64,000 bases of DNA from Pterois miles (GCA_947000775.1 CAMQGK010000299.1:14508001-14572000), one strand, 5' to 3'. Shown: positions 1-11,656, counted from the first letter of the stretch. Notes: a model not told the origin generated them from the letters alone. Program-made: numbers and translations.

Positions 1-526
1 TTGACGATCTCTTCTTACTGTTTGTGAACCTCCTTCAAAGGTTTGCTGAAAGACAGATTTGGGCTGATGATGCCATGACCACTTAAAAGCTCATCACATT
101 TCCCATTTCTTGTTTTATGATCCTCTATTTTTGCTTCTGAAGAGCTGCATTTTTTTTTTATCTTAACTCCACCTTCAGTTGCACACATGGATCTGGAAAG
201 AGTAGTACAGTAGATCAGAAAGCACAGCCTGTACTCGCAGTCCATATAAATCAGAAGATTCAGGGGCCCAAAGAGACAAGAGCTGCAATCTGTGATGCTT
301 TAGCCACAGCTAAGGGCTTCAGCTCAAATGATTCATCACATGATGATTAGCTGCGGCCAGGCTCGTATCCTTTCTCTACTAACCCCGGCCCTATTGGAAG
401 CTATTTTGGAGATGAGCAGGCTCTCGCCGCTAACCAAGCTTCAGATGTGGAGAGGAAATAAGTGTTATGTCTCTTAACAATCTGACAAACCTGCAAACCA
501 GATGAGCTGCGCTGCAATTTGGTTTC

Positions 527-528
<2 letters not shown>
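1..528. other. Single-copy DNA, no gene seen
   Basis: Ordinary A/T-leaning sequence with no repeat I recognise and no convincing exon. Short open frames here have no recognisable protein character. Confidence 0.5.
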
Positions 529-582
<54 letters not shown>

Positions 583-596
583 TGTGTGTGTGTGTG
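529..596. repeat. (TG)n microsatellite
   Basis: An uninterrupted TG tract apart from one TA step about two thirds of the way through. Long (TG)n runs of this size are typical of fish genomes and are usually length-polymorphic. The CA-rich strand is open in several frames only because the repeat has no stop codon. Confidence 0.98.
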
Positions 597-970
597 CTTG
601 TGTTCATGTCGGATTGTTTGTGTGTGAGAGAGAGAGCGGGAAAATGAAGCTGGTTGTGCTGTTGGTGGATACAGTGTGTATTGGATTACAATTTGAAATT
701 CAGTAATTACATTGCAGATACTAATCCCAAAAGTTACCAGTGATTTGAACTGAAACAAAACAGCGTTTCAGTCTACATATCAGACTACTAACAGGTGACT
801 TTAGATTGGTTCTTGTGCCTTTTGAGAAAGTAGCTGAGATGTTTTACTTGCTCAATAGACAAACTTGCTTGTCTGAAAATCCTTTTACTTTGTTATTGTC
901 ATCTAAAGTGGTGGTTTACATTAAAACACACAATTCAAATTACTGGAAAATTATTGTATTTTTAGCAGTG
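597..970. other. Single-copy DNA, no gene seen
   Basis: Begins with a short GA-rich step after the microsatellite. No recurrent family or exon was recognised. Confidence 0.45.
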
Positions 971-1200
971 GGCATCCTCCAGAGTCTGAAACGTGAAGCT
1001 AATGCTGAAGTGCCTTAAACTTGCAGACTGTCTAACAGCCAGCAGGTGGCGACTCCTCTGGTTTCAAAAAGAAGTCTGACTGTGTAGAAGTCTATGAGAA
1101 AATGAGCCTACTTCTTATTACCTCAGTAAACACTGTAAATACGACTTTATGGTCTCAATCACTAGTTTCAAGTCAATACAGCATGATGTTCATTTACTAT
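971..1200 (+). repeat. Family A interspersed repeat, partial
   Basis: Closely matches part of the copy near 11.1 kb. Shared landmarks are 'ccagcaggtggcgactcctc', 'tagaagtctatgagaaaatg' and 'gatgttcatttac'. It holds only the first third of the longest copy. Family A is a recurrent teleost-type repeat without visible coding capacity; its superfamily is not clear to me. Confidence 0.8.
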
Positions 1201-1514
1201 CACTTTTATTTTTTTTTTATATTTCTATGAAAACATTCACCTTCCAACAACTGTATTTATTCAGGTTTCACTCCAAAACTAAATTTTAGAAGATTACATT
1301 TGAACACATCATGATAATGTTATAGTTTACCTTCACTCAGTATCATAGCTTATTTTTCCTGAATAGCTTGAATGCATCATAATGCAACTCAATGCTATCT
1401 CTGTTAGCGTTAGCTGTTAGCTGCATTATCTAGCCAAGCAGAACAGTTGTGTAACTAAAAGTAAATTGGTGATATATTTACTTTTTAAATGTATAATGAG
1501 CAATTAGTGGCGTT
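1201..1514. other. A/T-rich single-copy DNA
   Basis: Contains an imperfect 'gttagcgttagctgttagct' stretch. No gene or recurrent family was seen. Confidence 0.4.
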
Positions 1515-1905
1515 ACAGCTGTGAACGTAGCTGTAGCAGACAGTGTATATACGGTCACATAACCCAGTCCCGCGGTCCCAGCGTCACAGTCTGGGTCTCC
1601 ATAGGCATAAACAGAGGAAGGAAATAACTCTGGATTTTAGTGCGTTTTACAAGTTTAAGACCTAATGATTTAAATAAGGGCTATTAAAGTGCTCATATTG
1701 GGGAGTTAGTTTACCTCAAAAAAACATTGTCCACTGAGTTACAACTGTCTCTTTCTCAATGTAAGTCTATGGGAAAAGGTGTTTTTTGGCCCAATGACTT
1801 CATGTGACGGACATGGAAGTTGTAGTAGCACCGTTTGACCACTACAAACATCGGGATCAACGACCGGTGCTCTTCCTGGGGGCTTGGGTCTGTTCAAGAC
1901 CAGAG
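1515..1905 (+). repeat. Family G interspersed repeat, partial
   Basis: Shares 'gtctgggtctccatag', 'aggaaataactctggatt' and 'gtctctttctcaatgtaag' with the copy at 41.5-42.1 kb. The start also shares 'acagctgtgaacgtagctgtagcagacagtgt' in inverse orientation with the interior of the elements at 41.6 and 43.6 kb (quoted here only as a landmark of the tRNA-free interior). A degenerate palindromic run ending 'taacatccct' near 2112 may be its far terminus. No coding capacity was seen. Confidence 0.7.
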
Positions 1906-1935
1906 CCAACTTCCTGTATCTGCAACTCCGGCTCA

Positions 1936-1966
1936 GACTCTCTTAAGGTGGACTCTTAAGGTGGAC
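1936..1966. repeat. Short tandem duplication, about 14-bp unit x2
   Basis: The unit 'actcttaaggtgg' occurs twice back to back. This is a local slippage-type duplication. Confidence 0.85.
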
Positions 1967-2112
1967 CAGCTTTTTTCCTTAATCTGACAAGCTGCTCCTC
2001 TGACTTTTGCTCAGCTGTTTAATTAATTATTAATATAATTTTTAACCCTTTAACCGAGTGTTAATCAGTTAAAAAAAATAACGGTTAAATGGTTAATTAT
2101 TAACATCCCTCG

Positions 2113-3718
2113 TAACAGCATTGGTGGTTTAGGACCGCTGGCTCAAGGATGAGAGTGAGGATGGTGGAGGATCATGTGGAACAGAAAATTTTATGAAACT
2201 TGAATCTTGGTACGTGGTTTATGGCTTATTTTCTAAACGTTAGAGGTGATCCATTATCCCACCCACTGTTGTACTTGGCTTTGTCGTAAGGCAGCCTGCT
2301 TGGTCACATGTTCCTTCCCCCTGTTGGGTTTTTACATAGTTGTTGCTCTAGCAGTGAAATGGATGCATCCCAGTCTGGAATGCATGTAAACACTCCTGCT
2401 CAGTGATGGCTTCACTGTCCTTGGGGCAGACAGAGAGACAATCTGCAGCCTGTGTGGGCTTCCTTTGTGTCTTCTCTGTTGGTGGCTCTGTTTTAACAGC
2501 CTCCTTCCCTTAAACTATTAGCCAGCAGCAGAGATAGGCTGCTGCTGTTTAATTAATGGTGTTGTGCAACTTATTTATACATCATAAATGGCTAAGGGGG
2601 CATATTAGAAGCATGTTGTTTATCAAATGTCTGGCTTTTTAACATCATGCTGTTTTATGCACGATCGTTGCTGCTGTAAATGTGGAAGAAAAAGACGTTT
2701 AGAGGGGTTAGGGGTGCAGAGCGCAGTATGGGTCTGTGATAAAAAGGTTGTGGTTTTACTTGGACCTGTCTTAAGCAGGGAGGTGGTCCTGCAGGGCCTG
2801 ACACGCACTGACGAGACCACCAGAGGTAGCGGTCGGAGAGCAGGAGGTACGGAAATATGTCCCATCCACAGGAAAGCACTGGAGAGATGGAAAAAGCAAA
2901 GATGAGTAATGAATCATAACATCATATCGATATCCTGGATGCTTGCCTGCTACAACAGAATAGAAATGAGAGAGAGAAAAGTGGAAAAGGAATAAATTGA
3001 GGTGAGGCAGAGGCGGGGGAAGTTAAAGCAGGGTCAATGGGGGACAAGGACTGGCAAAATAGTGAAAGGTAAACAGACTTGGAGAAGCAGTGAATGATGA
3101 TGATGGGGGTTGTGGCGTCTCTGTAATAACGTGCAATCAGACACATGCTGCAGCAGTAACAGGAGCCACAGCTGTCCTGTGCCTCACCGACTTGTAATGA
3201 GAATGAAGCCTCTCCTCACCCTCTTTCCTTTCCCGCTCTGTCACCCTCTCACTTTGTCTCTTGACTTTTTTTCATTCTCTCACCATCTCCCCTGCTTCCT
3301 CTTTTTATCTCTGGCTTCTCCTACTTTGTTCTTTCACTCATAAAGGTTTTTTTTTTTCATGTATTTTTCTTGCAGACATGGACACCAGTCCCTTCATCCG
3401 TCCTCTGTCCACCACTCCTCCCCTCCAGTCCCTTCACCTCCACTCCCCCGTCATGTATTGAAGCCAACAGATCAAACACAATCCCCCCATAAATACCAGC
3501 CCAGTTCATCTAATCAGCCAAATTGCAGCAGAACGCCGTGCCTGAGGGGAACGCTTTTCTTAACTGGGAAACATTACTTAATGGCATCAAATCAGCCATT
3601 GAGAGTATGCTGCCGTCTCATTGTTAAAAAATGGCCGTCTTTTTTTTAATTTTTTTTTTTTTTAGCCCGTAGCTTACGACACCTGAGCTCATGCATGTCT
3701 TCCAGCAAAGTTTGGGTT
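2113..3718. other. Single-copy DNA with pyrimidine-rich tract
   Basis: Mostly unremarkable. A strongly CT-rich stretch lies around 3215-3345 and T runs at about 3637-3662. A 92-codon open frame at 2627-2905 has no recognisable motif, and its opposite strand is open too, so I do not call it a gene. Confidence 0.45.
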
Positions 3719-4080
3719 TGGGCTGCAGCGTTTATTTTTTTTATTGATTAACCTAATGATTATTTTCTAGATTAATGGATTAATCGTTTGGTCTATAAAA
3801 TGTCAGAAAAGTGAAAAACAGCTTCTCAAAGTCTAAGGTAATGTCTTTAAATGACTTGTTTTGTACAAAACCGAAAAGATAGTCACTTTAACATGATATA
3901 AAACAGAGATCGATCGAGGTTTGAGAAGGTTGATAATCCATTATAGGCTATTCATTATCTGCTGTAAACAATCATTTAATCCAAACCAAAAAAAATGAAA
4001 GTCACTGACATTCTGAAACAATAAATGAAGGTTAAAACCATGTCAACAGTCAAAAATTTACAAAATTTTTATATATTGCC
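3719..4080 (+). mobile_element. Family C hAT-like non-autonomous element, degraded
   Basis: Starts 'gggctgcagcg' and carries the landmarks 'gattaatggattaatcgttt', 'tataaaatgtcagaaaa' and 'cttgttttgta'. These are shared with copies near 21.9 kb (same strand) and 60.7 kb (opposite strand). From memory this is a widespread teleost short hAT-like family with A/T-rich 'attaatcgattaat' ends. The right end is degenerate. Confidence 0.7.
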
Positions 4081-4082
4081 CA

Positions 4083-4262
4083 ACCATACACCACCAGAAG
4101 CCACCAGACTTCAACAGCGAAAACTGTAATTTTACCTGGCAGAACATGGGAGTTGCAGGTCGATTGCTGCATCAGTTGGTTAGTTTATTTGTGTTGTTGT
4201 GTGATTTTTGGATCTAAACTAATGTGGCGTCCACTGCAAACTTGGAGCACGCTGACTGCCAT
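4083..4262 (-). mobile_element. Family E (TTAA-type) fragment
   Basis: Interior fragment with 'gccaccagactt' and 'gggagttgcaggtcgattgc'. It matches the interior of the copy at 25.4-25.9 kb and, inverted, the copy at 9.1-9.6 kb. Both termini are missing. Confidence 0.65.
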
Positions 4263-5956
4263 CTCAGTTGCTATATACAATATACTGACAATAGAACGTG
4301 TATGTTTTGTATATGTATTTGAATCCATAAGGAACCCCACTGGGAAGCAACAGAATGATGTAAAATCTGAGACAAAAGCTAAATTAATGGAGCCACACTT
4401 TAATATTATTCTCCTGTAAATTCTCCACAGACTGAAGCACATAACACCTTATCTACACTAAAACCAGTGAGTACATGAGAGGTGAGCTCGAGTCTTAAAT
4501 CACCTGCCACTCGAGAAGCCAATCTCCCTCCCCTCCTTCCACAATTCCGGCTCTCACCCACTTTCCATTATTTCTGAGCCAAAATGAAATTTCAGTGAAC
4601 CATTCAGAATAAAAAAAAGGAGGAAATAAAATCTATTCCAAGAAGCTACGGCATTGTCTGTAGTCTTTCTACCTAATGACTCTTTGCAAAAACGTGACCG
4701 TCGTTATGAAAGAATACGATCCTGAGCTTTTTCTTTGATTGCTTTTCTTGTTCCCCCCATTCTTTGGTTATGAATGCTCTTGTTATGGACACAGTGTTTC
4801 AAGCATGACAATGTTAGCGTAGGTCATTGTGCTGTATCGCAGCCTTGGTGGTTGGGCAGGACTTGGCTGAGGAAGAATAACAGCAGGACGTTATCAGAAG
4901 GGCTGATGTCCTCCGGTTCATAACCTTGGCTCATATCCGCTGCTGCTCCCCACTAACTGAATTGGCGCTGAAGCTGGACTTTTCCATGATGTGATCTATG
5001 TGCTGGAGAGGCAGCAGCAGCAGCAATATTACCATCAGTGGAGAAAACATCAAAACAACACTGAAATTATTCTATCTTTCAACTGAGGCCATATTGTTTA
5101 GCCTGAGCATACATTATATACTCTAAAAGCTCATTCTGCAAAGCTTTTTGGTATTTCATGTCTGTTCGTAAGATTGAAAACAGATTATCAGTTAATAATG
5201 TGCATGTAAAAGGATCCTCGTGACTGTCTCCACTTAAGGAATTTCTTTGTGTAACTTTGGCAGCCGATTGGCAGTAAATTCATTTTAGTCCCAGGTTGCT
5301 TAACTCCAGTTTGGCATATGCTGTTCGACAAAGATCTTAATTCAGTGGAAAATCATTTAATTACTTTGGCTCTCCTGCGAATCCGCCATCAGGAGTACAC
5401 TCTTGTCTTCCCCTCAGTAAACCAGGGGTGAAGAGTTTGTGTTATTATTAGCCAGTGCTGGCGATCAATCTGTAGATCTCGGACTCTTCAAATGAGAAAG
5501 GCGCTGGTCAAGGTCTTGGCCATGCAGACAATTAGGAAGGAAAGCCATGCGAGAGAGAGCACGAGGCAGCTGTAAATCTTCACCACAGCCAAGTTTATGA
5601 CAGCGGAGGATAATGCATGTCTAGAATGAGGGTGAGGGGATTAATTTAGCCGTTTCTTGTAACTCTGGGGGCTTAGACCAAGCAGCCTTTAGTCAATGCG
5701 ACTCCCACCGCATGGCCTTGGGATTCTCTGGTCCTGATTGTAGCTGGAATGGAGGCTCCACTAATGGATGACTCATTGTTTGGAGTTTGGCCTCACATGG
5801 AGCTTTCAGAAAGAGTGGACCATCACCAAGTCATGAATGTGACAGTTAAAGGATGTTTAATCTATTCAAGAACACTAATCTGGGCATTTACAGTATACAG
5901 TGGGTTTTTGTTTGGGCTGTCCTCTACTAAACAAATTCTGAGTTGACTAATATCAG
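4263..5956. other. Single-copy DNA, no gene seen
   Basis: About 1.7 kb with no recurrent family recognised. Contains a short (GCA)n run near 5010 and several A/T-rich patches. No exon is supportable. Confidence 0.45.
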
Positions 5957-6222
5957 GCTGTTCTCATACACTGTTTAAACCTATACCTACGAAAAGGAAT
6001 GCACCGTAATTTGTATATATCCCACGAAATCAATTTGCAATTAATTTATTTTGATAATACAGAGCGAAAACGGTGCTAAGGGAGGAGGTCGGGTCAAAAA
6101 CAATGGAATTTTTCCCAAGAGATCCATGTTTGTACCTCATGTGAAGCAAGTCAGCATTGATTTTTATGTCACATATATAACTTTTCTTCTTTATTTACGC
6201 AGCATCCAGAGTTATTTTAACT

Positions 6223-6722
6223 AGGGGTGTGATGTACATGAGTATCGTGATATTATGTGATGGGCTGCTGTATCGATTCTCCAAAGCACTGTCCGGCCCG
6301 GCCACCGTTTGAGCTTTTGGAGTTTGTATTGGCTTTTAAAGCTAGGATGAAGATACTGGCATCATATGAAACTAGAAAACCTAGTGAATGCATTGGTACC
6401 AACCGTGTTATACTAGAAATTTTGCCGGGAAAACTAGCATGACCATTTTCAAAGGGGTCCCTTGACCTCTGACCTCAAGATATGTGAATGTAAATGGGTT
6501 CTCTGGGTACCCACCAGTCTCCCCTTTACAGACATGCCCACTTTATGATAATCACATGCAGTTTGAGGCAGTTTTTTGCATGCAATATAAATGTTATTTT
6601 TGCTCCTGGTGTGTTCTTTATTCTATAACAGTTTTCCTAAAATTAAAGTAAAAAATTGCTTTATATCACCTTGATATATCACAACATATTAAATCATTAC
6701 CCGATTATTGTGATGCATATCA
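6223..6722 (+). mobile_element. B-core element with variant ends, inserted in family F
   Basis: The middle matches the family B core closely ('gacctctgacctcaagatat', 'ctcccctttacagacatg', 'tgataatcacatgcagttt'). The ends differ from standard family B: 'taggggtgtgatgtac' and 'cgattattgtgatgcatat', with a Tn-like 'gatatcac' rich right half. It is therefore a related family sharing the core, or a core acquired by exchange. Non-autonomous; no open frame of note. Confidence 0.7.
6463..6475 (-). promoter_or_regulatory. Perfect DR1 nuclear-receptor-like site in the B core
   Basis: The minus strand reads AGGTCA-G-AGGTCA, a perfect direct repeat with one-base spacing. DR1 is the class bound by RXR heterodimers, HNF4 and COUP-TF. 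The match is direct; any function is inference. Confidence 0.55.
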
Positions 6723-7082
6723 GCAGACTCTTGCCAAAACACAGCCCTTATTTTAACCCAAACCTCATTTTTTTCCTAAACCCAACAAAATAGTTTTTGT
6801 AACGTAACTTACGTTCTTGAGTTACGCCACTTTTGGTGTTATGTTAATGTAATGTTTTTTTTTTTTGGCATAAATCCAAGATAATAGAAAAGATTTCTGT
6901 ACACTTTTTTGCATAAACCTAACAAACTTGTTTCCTGTGAAGACAGAAATTTATTTTTAAAAGCCTTGAATGGAAATTGACACGTGCCTCACCTGAAGCT
7001 TTGAAGGAAAACATGAAAAATGAGGAATAACGAACATACAAACCGTTGTATGAGGATACGTTGCACTGGCACTGGAGTGTAC

Positions 7083-7129
7083 TTAGTACTCAGATATTGT
7101 ATTGAAAAAGTCAGATTGGTGCATCCCTA
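7083..7129 (-). mobile_element. Family N terminal fragment
   Basis: The run ending 'gattggtgcatcccta' is the inverted counterpart of the family N end at 48.78 kb ('tagggatacaccaatccaac'). Only about 47 bp remain, abutting family K. Confidence 0.6.
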
Positions 7130-7402
7130 CCACTGACCAAAAATATTTTTAGTCAACGAACACTGATATGATTTTGTGGACTAACTGATTAGTTGATTTA
7201 ACCGACTGTAAAACTGAGTTTCTCCACAAAGAATCAAGTAAGAGCACCACTGTAAATAGTGTATCAAACAGATTAGAAGTTGCTCATAAATAAGTCATTC
7301 AGTATGGAAAAAAAACATAGAAAATGACTCATTGACTAAAGAAATCTATGGCGACTAAGTCAAAAACGATCAATTAGTCAACTAAGAGGGAGCAACCCTA
7401 GT
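7130..7402 (+). mobile_element. Family K hAT-like non-autonomous element
   Basis: Rich in 'gactaa/ttagtc' motifs. Carries 'gagtttctccacaaagaatc', 'aagagcaccact' and 'aataagtcattcag', all shared with the copy at 35.7 kb, and ends 'gagcaaccctag'. From memory this belongs to a common teleost family with 'agtcgactaa' termini. No coding capacity. Confidence 0.7.
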
Positions 7403-8512
7403 TAATGGGGCAAGTCTAAGTCGAGTCTGATGTCCTCATTTTTGTTACATAAGTCTGATATCATCCAGAATCTCAAGTCTCATGTCTACACCTCTGATAG
7501 TCCCTCTGTGGGTCATGCTTAAACGTATCAGTTTAATCACATCCATGATCAGCAGTGACGAGCACCACTGACAAAAGATCTCTTTTGAATGTGGTCTTTA
7601 CCCCGTCCACTGTTTCCTTTCATGCCTTAGTGCACATTGTACTACGTTTAGCTGCACCTCAAGGCCATTCTCTGTTACTATTGCCCAAAATGTGAGTGAT
7701 TACCCTCGACCCCGATCCATATAGCTGTCGATTCCCTCGATTGGCTCTGCTCTTGCCCTGAGGGTTAATGACACATCCTCAGAGGCCTCCCCTGGATCCC
7801 AGTCCAGGTCCAAAATCCCTCTTCCCTCGTCCCATCTAGACCCACAGCTGTCTCCATAGCAACAGGCATTTTTTTTTTTTTTTTTTTTTTGTGGACATAC
7901 GGTGTTCATGGGAGTGTTTTGGGGAAGAGGAAATGAGTCACCGTAGGGAAATACAGGTCACCGTCCCCGCAGGGTCAAAGGTGAACATAGACTGGGGAAC
8001 CCACTTAGTCCCTGTAAAACGACCCCCATTCTCTCTCAACCACTCAGCCTGAGCCCGTCAGCTTCCTCCCCAGCTATGATTAGAAACCATAACCTCATGC
8101 TTCACTGTCACACTGTGTCTACATTCATTTCAGGAGGAGAGCTAAATGACCTGTTTGCCGGACTGAGACTTTCCCCTCAGCTCTGGGAGAGTGGGGACTT
8201 TGGAGGCTAATCACCTTCTGCAGGCTGATTATAGAGCCTTAGTTTTGACACAGCGACTGTGCAGCTTTGATGCCTCCTCCACTCCTGGCCTGGTCAGGGT
8301 CAGCGCTGATGACTTCTTTGATGTTACCACTCAGGCTCCTCCACAGGGTGAACATGTCAGCATTAATAATGGTATTATGGCACAGTAATTGCTTAACACA
8401 TGGTCCTGATGGTATAAGTGGTGCATTTTTTATTTTCTTGCCTTATTCTGCTATATTACATAGGAGACTTTTCCAGACAATTTGTTCTTTATCTCACAGT
8501 TTGGCATTCTTT
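7403..8512. other. Single-copy DNA, no gene seen
   Basis: Contains a 22-base T run at about 7869-7890. A short open segment after 'acattcatttcag' near 8134 resembles a splice acceptor but is too short to support an exon. Confidence 0.45.
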
Positions 8513-9133
8513 AAAGGGATAGTTTGGGTGTTTTGGACCACTATCTGCCTACCGGAGATGGTGGTCAGCGTGCCCCCAGTTTGGAGAAGCAGACTGGTGT
8601 TACTGCGCGGAACAAGAGCAATGTACTGCTGTGGATGGGGGCAACAGCAAAACATATTTTAGCCACCTAAAAGAAAGGCTCAAATAAAAATATGCTTAGA
8701 ATATTGTCACTGGTTTATCTTGCCATCAGACAGCTATACAGTCTGTGTTTCCAACAGGGAAATGAATATATTATATCATTAATTTATCATATTTTTTTTA
8801 GAGGTTTATGACTATTCTAACAATTCATATATGTTAAAAGTAAAAGTATTTCTTGTAAAAATTACAGATTTTTTTGCTAAACTTCTTCTTTCGTATAGTA
8901 TATTTCTTGTAAAATTACAGTAATAGAGGCTAATTATGGTCAAGATAAATACTGTTTTTTATGTTCTTTATCTGACAGTACTTTTAAAGCTTGCTAGTCC
9001 ACTGCAGTATATTGATTTGCACCCGTACTGGTACTGCTGTCTGCTTCTCCAAACTGGGTGCAGGCTGACCATCATCTACTGTAGGTAATACACTGACTAG
9101 GAATACTTCAAAACACCCAAACTATCCCTTTAA
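8513..9133 (+). mobile_element. Family E TTAA-type element with long inverted arms
   Basis: Bounded by TTAA at both ends: left 'ttaaagggatagtttgggtg', right the inverse 'cacccaaactatcccttta'. The inverted similarity runs inward for roughly 140 bp and includes 'cccagtttggagaagcagac' on the left and 'gtctgcttctccaaactggg' on the right. TTAA target duplication is typical of piggyBac-like non-autonomous elements. There is no transposase; a long open frame that runs into the left arm is spurious. Confidence 0.85.
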
Positions 9134-9586
9134 CTCAGAGCACTGGAGTTAGTTCAGCTTCACCAAAGTCGCACAAACTAACCGATCAAGGCTGCGGTAG
9201 ACCAGCAACCCCCGTCTTCTGTGAGGTAAAAATAAAGGTTTTTTCAATGGAGTCTGGTGGCTTTAGCGGGAGTATGGAGGGATACAACGGCTTCGGTTCC
9301 CCATCAGAAAGAGCTGTCTGACAGCAAAGTAAAGCGATGAAAATATTCTAAATATAGTGTACACTTAAATGGGTATTGATTTTTTTTTTTTTTTTTAAGG
9401 TGGACCTTTCTTTTTGGTGGCTAAAATACGTTTTGCGGCTGCCCCTGTCGACTTTCCGTCCCGTTGCTGTGCTTCCGTGTGGTAACTGCTGTCTGCTTCT
9501 CCAGTTATCTACTGCGGGTAATACACTGACTATAGTGAAGTACCTCATACAACCCCATTTCAAAACCCCCAAACTATCCCTTTAAC
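9134..9586 (+). mobile_element. Second family E copy abutting the first
   Basis: Continues directly from the TTAA that ends the previous copy and ends with its own 'caaactatccctttaact'. It holds the family interior ('ctggtggctttagcgggag', 'aaatatagtgtacacttaaa', 'gtggctaaaatacg') and a T run of about 17 bases. The left terminus is absent, so it is a 5'-truncated neighbour or part of a larger compound element. Confidence 0.7.
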
Positions 9587-10613
9587 TCCATCATTGATTT
9601 TGGGGGCACTGCTGAACTTTTTGAAAAATGAGGTTCGGATGTGGAGATTTTAGATTAATTCCCTGCTCATTCTGTGGCTAAAGAACCACCAATGCATTTC
9701 GACAGTGACCTCATAAATAAGGCCATTACTGCAATCAAAGCCAAGTATAAAATAGGTGGATTTTGGTTAGAAGGAACGTTGGGGCAGGAAGCCTTTCATT
9801 AAGGACACAAATGAATCTTTGGTATGGGAGACTTCTGCGCAGGCCTAGTGATCCCCAGACGATGGTCAATCAATCTGGATATCCGCTGGTGTCACCACAC
9901 AGTTAATGGTTATGAAAGAGCCCTGTGAGGGGAAAAGCTAAACTTTTTCTTCCCTTTCCCTCCCTGAGCCACAGTTGAACCTTTTACTTTCTTCGGTCAC
10001 CCTTCTGAAAGAAGGAGAGTTTTGATAGAAGACACACATGGCATTGAGGAGGAAAAAAAAAACCCTCTTACCATCTGTCATTTCTACTCTCATCTTGTCA
10101 GAGCAAAATTTATTGTCTTTAACCACAAGCACCGTTGCTTTAAACCCCCTCCCAGTGACCTCATCGACCATCACTGTCCTGTCATGCAAATCATTGTTAT
10201 ATGGCGTAAAAATGGCAGCGATAACTCATCCTTACAAACTTGAAACAGCACTCCTGTGTCTTCCCCTCCGCTGCACACCTGAACTTCATTGATACCGGGA
10301 TTGGGACTGGCGGAGATGAATATTACAGCACTCTTTGAGATAAACCCTTTTCAAAGGAGCTAATAAATTTGAATGGGGTCACAGGAGGATGCCTTTAAGG
10401 ATGAAAGAATCATAAGTCTGGAAAGAAAAAGAATACTTTTCACCTGTGCTTCACCACATACTTGCTCTACTTGATATATGGTTTCATATTTTCAATTTAA
10501 CAACTCCTTTCAGAATATTGAACCATATCTTCCAAGAATTGGATTAATACGCAGTGATAGTCTTGCACGATATGCTCTGGGGGACACTGTATATATACTA
10601 TATATTATTATAA
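9587..10613. other. Single-copy DNA, no gene seen
   Basis: No recurrent family seen. Short overlapping open frames at about 9.94-10.29 kb lie on both strands and are not gene-like. Confidence 0.45.
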
Positions 10614-10930
10614 AATTGGACAATAGAAGATTGGAAAAATGTTGCCTGGTCACCGAGTCTCGATTTCAGCTGCGACATTCAGATGGCAGGGTCAGAATTT
10701 GGCATAAACAACATGAAAGCATGGATCCATCCTGCCTTGTATCAACGGTTCAGGCTGCTGCTGGTGGTGTAATGGTGTGGGGGATATTTTCTTGGCACAC
10801 TTTGAGCCCCTTAGTGCCAAATCAGCGTCGTTTAAATGCCGCAGCCTACCTGAGTATTGTTGCTGACCATGCCCATCCCTTTATGTCCACAGTGTACCCA
10901 TCCTCTGATGGCTACTACATGACAATGAGT
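10614..10930 (+). pseudogene. Tc1-like transposase relic, frameshifted and truncated
   Basis: Translation gives a clear Tc1-family segment. First comes a 'WTIEDWKNVAW' stretch in one frame. After a one-base loss at about 10650, the next frame gives 'ESRFQLRHSDGRVRIW', then 'MDPSCLVSTVQA', 'GGVMVWGIFSWHTL', 'AYLSIVADHAHPFM' and 'TVYPSSDGYY'. The frameshift falls exactly where the first catalytic aspartate of the DDE triad (before 'ESRF') should be. Similarity stops just before the second catalytic aspartate. Both the DNA-binding N-terminus and the C-terminal third are missing. Tc1 transposases are normally about 340 residues; about 100 remain. It is inactive. A (TA)n run follows the break. Confidence 0.9.
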
Positions 10931-10936
10931 TCACAG

Positions 10937-10960
10937 ATATATATATATATATATATATAT
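10937..10960. repeat. (TA)n microsatellite
   Basis: A short pure AT alternation at the broken end of the Tc1 relic. Tc1 elements insert at TA, so this could be an expanded target site, but that is inference. Confidence 0.9.
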
Positions 10961-11086
10961 TTAAAGCTCAGAGAGAGCCCTCAGTTTGTTATAACAGCAT
11001 TGTTGCAAGCACTTGAGAAGTGTTATCCTTCTTCTGCTTACTTTCATCCAAAAAAGTACACTTTTGTATATGCTAGGACCAGTGGG

Positions 11087-11656
11087 CTACTTCCAGGTCT
11101 GAGAAGTGAAGCCAACGCTGAAGTGTCTTAAACTGTCATTCTTTCTATCAGCCAGCAGGGGGCGACTCCTCTGGTTGCAACAAGAAGTCTGATTGTATAG
11201 AAGTCTATGAGAAAATGAGCCTACTTCTCACTTACAGTAAACATTGTAAACATGAGTTTATGGTCTAAAACACTAGTTTCAAGTCTTCTTCAATACAACA
11301 TGATGTTCATTTAGCAAATTATGGTCCCATTTAGAGTCAAATAGACCATAAAGCAGGGGATGCTTTAAGGCGGGGCTACCTTGTGATGGACAGTCACTAC
11401 CACAGCGTTGTCCGGTCTTGGAGTTGTACATGTTTTTGGTGCAGAACTTTTACCCTTTCAGTGTGTTTTCAAGTCATGAAAGTTAATTATAAGCTTTTTG
11501 CTCACCTGAAAATGTCTTATCTAGCGTTTGGTTGGCGATAGCTACATATCAAGATGGTGGCGGCCAAAATGCTGAACTCTAGGCTTCAAAACAGCAACCA
11601 GGAACCAGTGAGTCATGTCACAGTGACTACATCCACTTCTTATATTACAGTCTATG
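11087..11656 (+). repeat. Family A interspersed repeat, longest copy
   Basis: Begins 'ccaggtctgagaagtgaagc' and ends 'cttatattacagtctatg'. Landmarks in order are 'ggcgactcctctggtt', 'gatgttcatttagc', 'tatggtcccatttagagtc', 'caggggatgctttaag', 'accctttcagtgtgttttca', 'aagatggtggcggcc' and 'cttctt..acagtctatg'. The copies at 1.0, 26.9 and 60.9 kb are parts of this sequence. No coding capacity. Confidence 0.8.

Larger units (their letters stand above)
5957..7078 (+). mobile_element. Family F repeat, interrupted by a B-core element
   Basis: Two halves of family F flank a later insertion. The left half has 'ctgttctcatacact' and 'aaggaatgcaccgtaatttg'. The right half has 'cctaacaaacttgtttcctg', 'tgaggaataacgaa' and 'tacaaaccgttg', which recur at 38.0-38.2 kb. 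The non-coding interior holds several diverged copies of a 'ttgcctaaacc' unit. Superfamily unknown. Confidence 0.6.

Noticed and set aside
8134..8210. Possible last exon after 'acattcatttcag' reading 'LNDLFAGLRLSPQLWE'
   Set aside because: Only about 26 codons are open, which is expected by chance fairly often, and there is no upstream partner or recognised protein.
8267..8662. 131-codon open frame on the plus strand
   Set aside because: Its second half is the inverted arm of a TTAA-type element, so the frame is a chance join.
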